Counted from the first letter of the stretch, positions 42,491 to 51,395 are shown. The stretch is DNA of 64,000 nucleotides from Oceanimonas sp052119705 (GCF_052119705.1 NZ_JBGQOP010000017.1:4998-68997); one strand, 5' to 3'. The notes: a model not told the origin generated them from the letters alone. Numbers and translations are program-made.

Positions 42491-43066
42491 ATGAAAAAAA
42501 CGCTGATTGCCGCCGCTATCATGTTGATGGCGAGCCCAGCTTTCGCCGCCCCAGAAAATTATGTGGTTGATACCGAAGGCATGCATGCCTCAATTAACTT
42601 CAAGATAAATCACCTAGGTTATAGCTGGGTAGTGGGTCGTTTTAACGACTTTAAAGGCAGCTTCGTGTTTGATGAAGATGATGTGGCCAACAACAGCGTG
42701 GCTATCACCATTAACACCAGTAGCGTGGACAGTAACCATGCAGAGCGTGATCGTCACGTGCGCAGCAAAGACTTTTTAGACGTGAAGCGGTTCCCTGAAG
42801 CCAGCTTTAAGAGCACCAGTGTGACTCAAGGTGAGGATGCAGGCGAGTATCAAGTTAAGGGCGACTTAACGCTGCACGGTGTGACTAAGCCGGTGGCGTT
42901 TGAAATTGAAGAAGTGGGGGCAGGTAAGGATCCTTGGGGCGGTTATCGTCGCGGTTTCGAAGGCGAAATGACGCTTAAGCCCAGTGATTTTGGCATTGAT
43001 TACGATCTAGGCCCGGCTGCCGCCACCATGGAGTTGGAGTTTATTCTGGAAGGCGTGAAGCAATAA
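42491..43066 (+). CDS. yceI: YceI family periplasmic lipid-binding protein
   Basis: 191 residues, the same length as E. coli YceI. A signal peptide (MKKTLIAAAIMLMASPAFA) leads to an extended beta-barrel: TEGMHASINFKINHLGYSWV, GRFNDFKGSFVFDE, DVKRFPEASFKS, LTLHGVTKPV and a FGIDYDLGPAAATMELEF close. Relatives bind polyprenoid chains such as ubiquinone-8. The ATG has a strong AAGGAGAG 7 bases upstream; the frame is open 54 bases earlier, inside yceJ. Probably co-transcribed with yceJ and ended by a strong terminator. Confidence 0.94.
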   Translation: MKKTLIAAAIMLMASPAFAAPENYVVDTEGMHASINFKINHLGYSWVVGRFNDFKGSFVFDEDDVANNSVAITINTSSVDSNHAERDRHVRSKDFLDVKRFPEASFKSTSVTQGEDAGEYQVKGDLTLHGVTKPVAFEIEEVGAGKDPWGGYRRGFEGEMTLKPSDFGIDYDLGPAAATMELEFILEGVKQ

Positions 43067-43102
43067 AAGAAAGCTGTCAGCGATAAGCCGGAAGCTGTAA
43101 GT

Positions 43103-43135
43103 AAAACACCGAGCCTGATGCTCGGTGTTTTTTTG
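43103..43135 (+). terminator. Terminator of yceJ-yceI
   Basis: Perfect ten-base stem AACACCGAGC/GCTCGGTGTT with a CTGAT loop, followed by T7. Confidence 0.95.
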
Positions 43136-43172
43136 TGCGCTTATCTTGGGCTGATCGCTGCTGGCTTATTAC

Positions 43173-43850
43173 CTAGAGATAATAAAACAAATACCAAGTC
43201 GGTAGTGCCGCCAGCGGCAGTGTCACCACGAAACGCCCCCATGGAAAAGCCGTGTGCTTAGGCAGTGCATCGGCCACACGCTCGGGCGCCACGCACTTAT
43301 GACCGGTAACCATGGCTTTGACTAACGCCTCACCCCGGATGCGATAAGCCACTATGGCCAATATATGCAGGCCGACTATCAATAAAATGCCGTAATAAAA
43401 CCAACTCTTATGCAGAAAGGTCATTAAACCGGCGGTGGCATTTGATACATGCTTATAGAGAGGGCCTTCATAAAAAATATCGTCGCTGCTAAATAAGCCA
43501 CTGGTTAACTGAAACAGTAAGGTGGCTAAGATTATCAGTACCATAATGCCGCCCACGGGATTATGGCTGAGGTAAATAGGCTTATTGGGTTTAGCGCTGG
43601 CCAAGAAATAGCGAAAAATATGCTTGGGGTGATAGATAAAATGGCTAAAACGCGCATAAGGCGTGCCCAAAAAACCCCAAATAATACGATAACTCAGTAA
43701 CGCGAGCAGGGCTTGTGCGAACAGCATATGCTGTTCCATATCTTCGCCTGCGGAGCGCCAAAGCAAGAATAGTAGTAGAGGCAAGCTCCAGTGAAAAACT
43801 CGAATCGACCAATCCCAAACTTTAATGGGGCTAGAGTGTGAGCCGCTCAT
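43173..43850 (-). CDS. Cytochrome b561 domain protein (hydrogenase cytochrome-b-like)
   Basis: 225-residue inner-membrane protein of the Ni/Fe-hydrogenase-type cytochrome b (B561_DUF) family. Starts KVWDWSIRVFHWSLPLLLF, the usual entry with a heme histidine. Further: LSYRIIWGFLGTPYARFSHF, LSHNPVGGIMVL, FLHKSWFYYGILLIVGLHILAIVAYRIRGE with ligand histidines. Five helices including a last one at the C-terminus. Such proteins accept or give electrons to a partner cytochrome c or dehydrogenase. None is adjacent on this strand; cytochrome c' is 1.5 kb away. Convergent with yceI. Confidence 0.88.
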   Translation of the reverse strand: MSGSHSSPIKVWDWSIRVFHWSLPLLLFLLWRSAGEDMEQHMLFAQALLALLSYRIIWGFLGTPYARFSHFIYHPKHIFRYFLASAKPNKPIYLSHNPVGGIMVLIILATLLFQLTSGLFSSDDIFYEGPLYKHVSNATAGLMTFLHKSWFYYGILLIVGLHILAIVAYRIRGEALVKAMVTGHKCVAPERVADALPKHTAFPWGRFVVTLPLAALPTWYLFYYL

Positions 43851-43962
43851 GTATCTATTCTCCAGTGAACTGAGTGGAGGCCATTTTACCCTGAGCCAGA
43901 TGTTTATTTAAGTAAATGCTTAAATTGATAAGTCGGCTGATGTTAAGGCGCGACATGAGATG

Positions 43963-43992
43963 TAAAAAATCCCGACCAAGGCCGGGACTTTA
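43963..43992 (-). terminator. Terminator of the 44.0-44.7 kb lipoprotein gene
   Basis: Stem TCCCG/CGGGA with extended pairing (43970-43987); on the minus strand a T6 run follows. Near the lipoprotein stop at 44018. Confidence 0.8.
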
Positions 43993-44017
43993 CTCACACC
44001 ACGTACTTATAACTGAC

Positions 44018-44695
44018 TTAGTTAGCGGGTGCGGGCTGCTTTAATTTAACGAGTGCCTGCTCTAAACCTTGGCGAAACTGGTTGCGGGTTAGCGCATCAA
44101 TTTCTGACCATTTGTCCTTAGGAGCAAAGTCTACCGTGCTTTCGGTGAGTACATTTTTACTCTGCAGTGCAATCCAACGCGCATCGTAGTTACGGGTTTG
44201 CTCAGCATCCCATTCTAGCGTCTGGTTGACTATGGCTTGAAGACGCTCAGGGTTGCTCATGGAGTAAGGCGTGATCTTGGCGCCAAAGCGCTGGTTGAGC
44301 TGGCTCACTGCTGCATGCGCAGTTTCATCACCGGATTTATTGGCATCACTGCGGGCTCGTAGTTGTGCCGCGTAAAACCAAAAGGTCGCCTGATCTTGAT
44401 AGTCGTTATCAAACATAATGGCTGAAATTAAATACAACACAGGCGGCGCATAATCGTTAGGCGCTTTTAAGATGGTATTAATGGTTTCGCCCTTGCCACT
44501 CGTAATGGCATCCATGGCTTGCTGAGACTTAGAGATGTCAATTTGGGCAAATTCGCCTTTCGGTTCTATTTTATCTGATGCGTTATTGGCAGCATTTTGA
44601 CTACTTTGTTTGTTGGTGTTGTTTGCCGTATCCGAAGGAGTTTGGCTAGAGCAGGCGGCCAAGAAGGCGCAAAGTAGTAGCGGATATAATTTCAT
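44018..44695 (-). CDS. Putative lipoprotein, function unknown
   Basis: 225 residues. Signal peptide with lipobox LAAC (C15), followed by a low-complexity Asn/Ser/Gln linker (about 16-45), then an all-helical region resembling tetratricopeptide-like units (PPVLYLISAIMFDNDYQDQATFWFYAAQLRARSDANKSGDETA split around 80-125). Residue after C15 is Ser, so outer-membrane destination is likely. I do not recognise a named family. Single gene with a terminator; the DUF3634 gene lies 80 bases upstream in the same direction. Confidence 0.75.
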   Translation of the reverse strand: MKLYPLLLCAFLAACSSQTPSDTANNTNKQSSQNAANNASDKIEPKGEFAQIDISKSQQAMDAITSGKGETINTILKAPNDYAPPVLYLISAIMFDNDYQDQATFWFYAAQLRARSDANKSGDETAHAAVSQLNQRFGAKITPYSMSNPERLQAIVNQTLEWDAEQTRNYDARWIALQSKNVLTESTVDFAPKDKWSEIDALTRNQFRQGLEQALVKLKQPAPAN

Positions 44696-44776
44696 CGGTA
44701 AACCTCATGTATTAATAATGTATTCAGCAAAGCGGTAAATTAAGCTCAGGTCAAGAACAATAACATGAATTAAGCG

Positions 44777-45118
44777 CTATTTAGGCGACTCAACAGCTTG
44801 CTTGAGGCCTGTCTTGGCTGTATTTGGTTGTTGCTGCCAAAATAAATAAATATCTTGTCGGTAGGCAACTGGGATACTGTGCGAACAAATTAGTACAATC
44901 AAACCGTCTTTTTTGAGGCCACGAATACTGCCTTTAATGCTGCGCATGTCGAGTGTGAGTTGCCGACAAAATTGTAGCAAAACAGCCGGTGGCTGGCCGC
45001 TGATCACCGTCAGCTGCGTATCTTGTAAACGAATACGAAAGCTCTCTTGGCGCCGGCGCAACACATGCAGCAGGGCAAATAAAATAAGCGCAATACACAA
45101 TACACTGCTGAACATCAT
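44777..45118 (-). CDS. DUF3634 small membrane-anchored protein
   Basis: 113 residues: one N-terminal membrane helix (MMFSSVLCIALILFALLHVL) and a cytoplasmic domain with FRIRLQDTQLTVISGQPPAVLLQFC and IKGSIRGLKKDGLIVLICSHSIPVAYRQDIYLFW, which fits DUF3634 as found in Vibrio/Shewanella relatives. Function unknown. I chose the ATG at 45118, with AAGGA 7 bases upstream; the frame is open to 45166 but those residues lack a start signal. Confidence 0.75.
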   Translation of the reverse strand: MMFSSVLCIALILFALLHVLRRRQESFRIRLQDTQLTVISGQPPAVLLQFCRQLTLDMRSIKGSIRGLKKDGLIVLICSHSIPVAYRQDIYLFWQQQPNTAKTGLKQAVESPK

Positions 45119-45186
45119 CTCATCCTTGAAAACAGCATTCCATGACCAGATGATGACAGTTTGCACCTTAAAGGCAAGTAACGCTC

Positions 45187-46356
45187 ATGATGCAGCCCTT
45201 AAAAATTCGTCTGGCGACATTTAACGTCGCGCTGGACAGAAGTCGACCGGGGCAGCTAGCTGCAGAGTTAGCCGCAGGATCCTCTCAGGCTCGTCATCTC
45301 GCGCATATTCTGCAACGGATCCGGCCCGATATACTGCTATTAAATGAATTTGATCATGATGGTGAGTCGGCCTGCGACGCGCATTTAACCCAGTTTTGCC
45401 AAGATTATGTGGCGGTCGGCGAGCAGGGCATAGACTATCCGCATCGTTATTTAGTGCCGACCAACACCGGTGCGTTGGCGCCCCTTGTTTTGAATAGAGA
45501 AGAGTTAAACAGAGAGTTTTTAAATCCAGATAAAGCGTCGTTACACGGCGAGATCTCGCCCTGCTTGCCCCAAGATGGCTTAGGATTTGGTGCCTTTCAT
45601 GGTCAGTATGCGATGGCGGTATTATCGCGCTTTCCATTGTTGTTTGAGCAGATGCGCAGCTTTCGCCACTTTTTATGGCGCGATATGCCAGACGCTAAGT
45701 TGCCGCAAACCGAGCAGGGTAGTTACTACCGAAAACCTGTGCTCGATATCTTGCCGCTGTCTTCTAAAAACCACCTCGACTTGCCGGTATTGCTGCCCAA
45801 CGCACGAGTGTTGCATCTGCTAGCCAGTCATCCTGCACCGCCTATAGATGAGGGGCTTGAGCGACGTAATAGCTGCCGTAATCATGATGAGTTGCGGCTC
45901 TGGCATGACTACATTCGGCCTGAACAGAGTGGCTACTTGTATGATGATGCGGGTAAGAAAGGCGGTTTAGCAACCGGCAGTGACTTTGTGATCTTGGGTG
46001 ATTTAAATGCCGATCCACTCGATGGTGATGGTTACCAAAGTGCCATACAAAGGTTGTTGCAAGAGCCCCTGCTAAATCGCGCCGTGGCTTTGGGCGAACT
46101 GCGGCCCGCTGCCAGAGGCGGTTTTGCGCTCAAATTGCGTCAACCCCGCCAAGGATCACCTAAGTATTGGACCCATAACCAAGGGTTGCGGCTGGATTAT
46201 GTCTTACCCAGTGTCGGGCTTAATGCCGTCGCCAGCGGAGTGTATTGGCCGGCGCCCAGTAACGTTGATGCCGAGCTGTTTTGGAATACGCGGGGTTGGC
46301 CTAAGCGGCGCGCCAGCTCAGATCACCGCATCGTATGGGTCGACCTCGAACTCTAG
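45187..46356 (+). CDS. Endonuclease/exonuclease/phosphatase family protein
   Basis: 389 residues of the EEP fold (DNase I-like metal-dependent phosphodiesterases). Catalytic motifs in order: LATFNVAL (Asn), LLNEFDHD (Glu), ASHPAPP (His), GDLNADP (Asp, Asn), LDYVLPS (Asp) and ASSDHRIVW (Asp-His). No signal peptide is obvious, so it may be cytoplasmic; related uncharacterised proteins are often annotated as endonucleases, but lipids, nucleic acids or phosphates are all possible substrates. The ATG at 45187 or the second ATG 3 bases on is the start. Divergent from DUF3634 over 68 bases. Confidence 0.85.
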   Translation: MMQPLKIRLATFNVALDRSRPGQLAAELAAGSSQARHLAHILQRIRPDILLLNEFDHDGESACDAHLTQFCQDYVAVGEQGIDYPHRYLVPTNTGALAPLVLNREELNREFLNPDKASLHGEISPCLPQDGLGFGAFHGQYAMAVLSRFPLLFEQMRSFRHFLWRDMPDAKLPQTEQGSYYRKPVLDILPLSSKNHLDLPVLLPNARVLHLLASHPAPPIDEGLERRNSCRNHDELRLWHDYIRPEQSGYLYDDAGKKGGLATGSDFVILGDLNADPLDGDGYQSAIQRLLQEPLLNRAVALGELRPAARGGFALKLRQPRQGSPKYWTHNQGLRLDYVLPSVGLNAVASGVYWPAPSNVDAELFWNTRGWPKRRASSDHRIVWVDLEL

Positions 46357-47362
46357 GCTTATAGCCTGTCTCTTAGTCACATCTTTTTGTTGTGCTTAAT
46401 GGCGATATCAGGCAGCGCGACCGCTCCTCCGACTCATCGTAGATTAAGGCCATCTTTGCTGGATAACGGCTGCGAATATTCACCGGATATTTGGTCCATT
46501 ACCCAGCAAAGATACACGCAGCAAGCTGCCCATTAGGGCTCAAGCCGCGCCATCTGACTGCCAATGGCGGGAATGTCGAGACGGCAGGAGTATTTATCGG
46601 CCTTGGCGCGGATGGTCGGCTGAGCCGACGCTCTCTGCCTTTCTGTCTGCATAAGAGCTTGCTGTTGTAGGAATACGGGTTAAGTAGAACGGTATAACTG
46701 ATGTGGAACAGAACTTTTTTTACCACGGAAAAGAGCACTCTTTGTTTACGAGAGTCACGGGCGCAGTTCACGTGCGACAAAAGATAAATGCCTTTATGGT
46801 ACCTGATTACGTATGAACTTCAGCCATGATGCGCGTTGTTTTGGTTTGTCTTTTGTAGCAGCCCGTCTCTTTAATAAAGAGGACTTCGGCTGGCCAGCTT
46901 TGCTAGCTGTTATTGAGGTTTAGATTTAGACCAAAACACTAAACCGGGCCGAATAAATTGGCCCCTACAAGGTCAAAACACCAAACTGAGTCCCATATTC
47001 TTACCGAAAATACGAGTCGTTTCATGTATCTTTTTGAATTTATTGATGATTAGTTTACTGAAACATGGCTGAGCTTTGTTGGTAATCAGTTTATGGTAAG
47101 AGCTCGTCGGCTGCTGACCTAGTGGTTAGCTCTTACCATTGATGGTCACTTTCGGATCTTATCACTATTTTTCCGTGTTCTTCCGTGACTCTCGTAACAA
47201 AGAGTCGTGGCAGATAAGGTTCTAGTTTTTAAAGGCAAATTGACTGAAAATTCCACAGAAGTTATGAGCTACTACTTAGCGCGTTGGCGGAGGTAAGCCT
47301 ACGGCCTCTTAGTGTCTTACATACTTGTGACTAAGTGACAGGCTGACGGCTTACCGCTGCCG
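46357..47362. other. One-kilobase intergenic region with nested repeats
   Basis: No supported ORF. A 24-base sequence (46737-46760) recurs inverted at 47183-47205 with one base difference, and MITE copy C lies between these arms. A perfect GGTAAGAGCT/AGCTCTTACC hairpin (47095-47104 with 47128-47137) overlaps the right target duplication. Sequence similar to the 47160-47215 stretch (ATCACTATT and CCTTCCGTGGCA strings) recurs near 53735-53775. Looks like a sink for repeat insertions. Confidence 0.65.
46794..47098. mobile_element. MITE-like element copy C (289 bp plus 8-bp target duplications)
   Basis: The body is 46802-47090, inverted relative to copy B, with perfect 8-bp direct repeats TTATGGTA at 46794-46801 and 47091-47098. 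The left end begins CCTGATTACGTATGAACTTC; the right end on the other strand begins ACTGATTACCAACAAAGCTC. Compared with copy B, the second arm of the internal inverted repeat is replaced by a separate hairpin (GTCTCTTTAATAAAGAGGAC, 46865-46884), which explains its extra length. Otherwise the two copies are about 90% identical by eye. No ORF. Confidence 0.9.
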
Positions 47363-49402
47363 TTAAAGCTCTTTATCCAGTTGCAACGATCGCACACCCT
47401 CTAATATGCCCCCAGATAAGCCGGATTTAGGGTAGGGCACTTTACCTTGGTACCAAGGCTTACAAGGGCTAACGAGCTTGGGCTGATGCAGCGTCAGCTT
47501 GGGTGCGCGCCAAGTTTCGTCTAGTGTGATAGCCAGTTCGCGACAGCCCTTATCGTTAATCGCGCCTAACTCTAACTGCCAACCACCGGTTAAATCGACT
47601 TCGCCGCGCAATGCCAATAAATAACGCACACTTTGCAGCGCGCTGCCATCTAACTGCCAACGACCCTGGCTAATCGGGCCTTGTAAATCCAGCTGATCAA
47701 TAAAGCTGTCGCCTTGGTTTAAATCCAGCGCCGCCAGTTTGGCATCCACTGTTTTAGCTTGCGCATAATCTTCACGTAGTCGCTGGCTGAGCCAGTTATC
47801 TAAGCCAAATTTCTCGATAAATATCTCCTGACCGCTCAAAGTGACTTGGCCTTGCCAGCTTGCCCTGTCTTCAAGATCGCCACTCAGCTCGGCATTAATA
47901 TCAGCTTGGCCTGAAAAATTGCGATCCGCCTTCAACCAACGTGATAAGGGGCGTAAAGACAACGCTGTGCCGATTAATTGCGCTTTACCGACGTAAGGCG
48001 GATATAAGCTCAACTTGCCGCTTAACGCTATTTGGCCCTCCAGCGCGTCACCGCTAAGCTCAGTTAGCCACAGATGCGTATCGTCCAACTTAGCCTTCGT
48101 CTTGCCTTGGCGGACAATTAAGCTATTAAAGGCCACTTCATTCCAGTTAGCTTCCGCTCGCGCTTGCTTACTTAACGCGCGCCATTGGCCAGCGGACCAA
48201 GCAATATCGTTAACAAACAGCTCACCACCGATAATAGACAGCGGTAAATTTGGGTCCAGCGATAATAGCTCGCCATTATTGATGCTCAGTTTATGCAACC
48301 GTGTTTCAGGTAATGGCCAGCTCATCTCTGGCTGCCAAACAAACTTGTTATTGTGTAGCGCGAGCGAGTCGATATCGAGGCGACCTTCATCAGGGTGCCA
48401 GCTCAGCTCTGAGGTGACGTCGCCCTCATAGGCTTGGCCATTAATATTGAGGCTCAGCTGTTGTTTGCTGCTTAGCAGCTCACCTTGGTGTTTATCGAGG
48501 CGCAGCCAATCCATAACGGCTTCATCCGCCTGCCACTTACCGCTGGCATCGGGCAAGCCGCCCGCCGCCCAATCAAGGTAGCGCAGCTTGCCACTGATAT
48601 TATTGCTGGTGAGCACTGGGCTGGTGATGCTCACTTTATCGAGCACGGCTTTATTGATCAGTAAGCTCCAACCTGAGGCGAGTTCAGGCAAATGCTCAAA
48701 CTGCAGTTGGTTACGGCTAAATTGTGGGGCGTTTAACGTCAGCTGCTGCTTGGGCCAGTTTACGATTACATTAGACTCGAATAAGCCATCGAATAAACGG
48801 CTTTTTAACTCGGTGAGTTGCAGCTGTTGTTGGCGCACTTGGCCATGAAAGGTCAGTTGCGCCATCTCTAAATTAGGTTGGGTAAGCTGGCGTGCTTGGC
48901 CGTTTAACTTAACATCCGCGCCCCATTGCCAGTGGCCATCTAACCTTGGCTGCCAATCACGCAATGTAAGATCCGCGCCTTTCGCCTGCCAACCTTGCCA
49001 GTCTAGGCTCAAGTTTTTGGTGGTTAGCTCTTCCACATGAATGTTGGCCAGATTATCTGGGAGCGCTAATTCGATGGCGTCGTCCAGCTGCAACTTGGCA
49101 TCAATAAGATCTAGGGTGGCAATACGCGTTTGGCCAGATAAGGGCGATAGGGTTTCCAGTTGCACATATACTTGGCGGGCATTAAACCACTCACCTAAGC
49201 GTACATCTTCTGCCAGCAAGGTATGCGGATGCAGTGGATTAAAGCTGATGTTGCCAATGGATGCGTCGAGATCCGTGTGCTCATTCAGCCAAGCCAACAC
49301 TGGCTGCTTTAAACGATTGGCATCAAACAGCGTTAGCAACAACCAAGCGGCAAGCAGTAACGCAAGCAAGGTAAATAGCAGATATTTGGCCAGCTTTTTC
49401 AT
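47363..49402 (-). CDS. AsmA-family protein
   Basis: 679 residues anchored by one N-terminal helix (MKKLAKYLLFTLLALLLAAWLLLTLFD). The rest is a periplasmic repeat of beta strands typical of AsmA/TAM-like bridge proteins: an N-terminal AsmA part (DLDASIGNISFNPLHPHTLLAEDVRLG) and a C-terminal AsmA_2 part with repeated amphipathic strands. Such proteins help move phospholipids between the inner and outer membrane; which paralogue this is (YicH, YhjG and others) I cannot tell. Single gene with CATCCCTTTAGAATCC context upstream; no close terminator was found. Confidence 0.85.
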   Translation of the reverse strand: MKKLAKYLLFTLLALLLAAWLLLTLFDANRLKQPVLAWLNEHTDLDASIGNISFNPLHPHTLLAEDVRLGEWFNARQVYVQLETLSPLSGQTRIATLDLIDAKLQLDDAIELALPDNLANIHVEELTTKNLSLDWQGWQAKGADLTLRDWQPRLDGHWQWGADVKLNGQARQLTQPNLEMAQLTFHGQVRQQQLQLTELKSRLFDGLFESNVIVNWPKQQLTLNAPQFSRNQLQFEHLPELASGWSLLINKAVLDKVSITSPVLTSNNISGKLRYLDWAAGGLPDASGKWQADEAVMDWLRLDKHQGELLSSKQQLSLNINGQAYEGDVTSELSWHPDEGRLDIDSLALHNNKFVWQPEMSWPLPETRLHKLSINNGELLSLDPNLPLSIIGGELFVNDIAWSAGQWRALSKQARAEANWNEVAFNSLIVRQGKTKAKLDDTHLWLTELSGDALEGQIALSGKLSLYPPYVGKAQLIGTALSLRPLSRWLKADRNFSGQADINAELSGDLEDRASWQGQVTLSGQEIFIEKFGLDNWLSQRLREDYAQAKTVDAKLAALDLNQGDSFIDQLDLQGPISQGRWQLDGSALQSVRYLLALRGEVDLTGGWQLELGAINDKGCRELAITLDETWRAPKLTLHQPKLVSPCKPWYQGKVPYPKSGLSGGILEGVRSLQLDKEL

Positions 49403-49613
49403 GCTCCATCCCTTTAGAATCCGAGACTTACATCATACATAGCCAGCAGGCATGAGGGAAACCTATGTACAGGGTGAAAAATGAAAGTTTGTATGCCTCA
49501 TGAGAGATACATAATATGAAAGTACAAATCAAAAAAGTGGTAACTCTGCGTCATTGCGCATCCCTTCGGATGTATTGAGAACTTTTGACCTTTCTATTTG
49601 GGAGGAGCTATCT

Positions 49614-49817
49614 ATGACTGTCACCGTCACCGAAAATGGCCTGTTGTTTGAAAAGGTAGATCAGCTCAGAAAAGGCTGGTTTAATAATATTGGTGCGTCT
49701 GCAGCCGCTAATGAAGCTAAAGCCATGGAAAAAGACTTTGGTGATATGCAAAGCACCAGCTTTGCTGGATTGTCAGCATGCATTGCTGAATTTTTAGTCA
49801 AAGTGCATCTTGGCTAA
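49614..49817 (+). CDS. Small protein, function unknown
   Basis: 67 residues, mostly soluble: MTVTVTENGLLFEKVDQLRKG, then an Ala/Met-rich middle (ASAAANEAKAMEKDF) and a hydrophobic end (SFAGLSACIAEFLVKVHLG). A strong GGGAGGAG lies 7-8 bases before the ATG, which is the main support. The frame is open 60 bases upstream without a good start signal. No known domain. It sits in a pocket with the AT-rich DUF2628 gene, downstream of the AsmA gene on the opposite strand. Confidence 0.55.
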   Translation: MTVTVTENGLLFEKVDQLRKGWFNNIGASAAANEAKAMEKDFGDMQSTSFAGLSACIAEFLVKVHLG

Positions 49818-49988
49818 AAAATAATTAATTTTGATAATAACTATCCCTGTCTGCTTTCTTCTGTTTATTGTGCTAGCCAGGCACACTACATATAGGCCAA
49901 ATAACAAGCCATCCCATAGAGATGGCTTGTTAGCAGTTTCTTTCTGAACTAACGAAAGGACCAGTCACAATATAATAGTATTGCTTAA

Positions 49989-50813
49989 TTATAAGCTTCT
50001 TATAAAAGACAAATGTTCTTGAGAGCCATCATGTAGTGTTAGGCCTAATGTAAAGCTACCATCGGTATCAAAATGTTGACGTATAGCCCAAGAGACGTGT
50101 TGACCATCAGCTTGATTATACCCAATAGTGGTTATGTTATTATCTAAATCTACTGATTTTACGGTTACAGGGATCCTAACGTTATCAACAGAAATTGACT
50201 TCTTCTTGCCAAATAAAGAAAGGGTGATAACTTCTCCGCCACTATCGGCACGCCAAATGCCACTTACATCTGCAAGAGTTTGTGCTTTTGTTTCTTCTAT
50301 ATAAGCAGGGCTCAGAGTTGATATGCCAATAAGTACAGCAAACGCAATCACTGGAAATCCGATAGCGCCTACCTTAGTTGAAAATATAGATGGAATATCT
50401 TGCCACATGTTTTCGCTATGTACTTTTTTTCTATAAAAATCGTAGTTAGCTAACTGGGCACAAACTACTCCTGACGGAATCCAGTAAAAAACAGAAGGCA
50501 AAATAATGCCAATTGTAGCCTCTACCAATGTGAGTAAAGATGCAAAAATCCACACTCCGCCTAATATTACAGCACCTTTCAACCACATTTTTTTGAAAAA
50601 GTAATATAATGGACCAAAGAGAAAGGCTAAAATATTAAACGATACTTTTTGTTTCTCTTTAAATGGAAGGTTTTTATATTCAGTGGAGCTCATACACTTG
50701 TATATAAAGTTATCATCAGCTCCAATGTTCTTTAATGTGTTAAATTTAAGCTTCCACTTTTCATTTACATCTAATGTGCTGAAATTGTTTTCATTAGTGT
50801 CTTCTTTGGTCAT
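49989..50813 (-). CDS. DUF2628-containing membrane protein, AT-rich gene
   Basis: 274 residues. An N-terminal soluble region (about 1-55, KLKFNTLKNIGADDNFIYKCM) leads to the DUF2628 segment (FNILAFLFGPLYYFFKKMWLKGAVI) and three or four helices, then a C-terminal soluble domain (about 185-274) with short beta strands (VSGIWRADSGGEVITLSLFGKKKSI). Base composition is visibly more AT-rich than its neighbours and codon choice differs, which suggests later acquisition. Function unknown. The intergenic sequence on both sides is also AT-rich. Confidence 0.75.
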   Translation of the reverse strand: MTKEDTNENNFSTLDVNEKWKLKFNTLKNIGADDNFIYKCMSSTEYKNLPFKEKQKVSFNILAFLFGPLYYFFKKMWLKGAVILGGVWIFASLLTLVEATIGIILPSVFYWIPSGVVCAQLANYDFYRKKVHSENMWQDIPSIFSTKVGAIGFPVIAFAVLIGISTLSPAYIEETKAQTLADVSGIWRADSGGEVITLSLFGKKKSISVDNVRIPVTVKSVDLDNNITTIGYNQADGQHVSWAIRQHFDTDGSFTLGLTLHDGSQEHLSFIRSL

Positions 50814-51395
50814 AAAATATCCTTTATATTTTTAGGTTGTTTATTTAAATGTATCTTCGCGGTTAAAATTTAACGCATTAAAGTATAAAAAGTAAGTAGG
50901 AACTTTTAGTACGAAAGACTAACTGTTTTTGAGAGGTTTTTAAAGTTTAATAACTATTTTTACGTAGACGTTGTCGTTACTGTGTCATAAAGCTGATGCA
51001 ATATTTCTAGCGGATGCAGTAGGGGGAGCTATACGTTGTATTCACGCCGAGTCGAAAGAGTAGTAGTGCTCTGCCCAAAGGCTGTTACTCATCATTTCAA
51101 GAAGCACGCCTCTTTAGTTTTGGTAGTTTGAAATTTTTCTGCTTACCGATCCAAGTTAGGTCTTAACCCGTTCCGCCTTCGGCGAAATGCGAGACACTTT
51201 AACTACGACAAGCGTTCGCCTACAAACACACAGTGTTGCATTGTGAGTGTTGAATGTTGCCCGATTGAGTGAACTTAACTCAGCATTTATAACGAAAAAT
51301 TCAACACACGCTCGTGTATTCTGTGGCAAAAATAACTGTTTAATTTTGGGTTGGCTTGTCCCCTTCACGCCTCACCCTTTACTCCTCACAAAAAG
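50814..51395. other. AT-rich intergenic region upstream of the DUF2628 gene
   Basis: 582 bases with no supported ORF; a 70-codon frame on the minus strand (51156-51368) has no start signal. An inverted repeat GTGTTGAAT (51248-51256) with ATTCAACAC (51297-51305) could fold. Otherwise nothing clear. Confidence 0.5.

Noticed and set aside
51156..51368. Integron attC-like site or small gene in the recG-DUF2628 spacer
   Set aside because: Some inverted repeats are present, but no attC core pair and no integrase; the 70-codon frame has no start signal.
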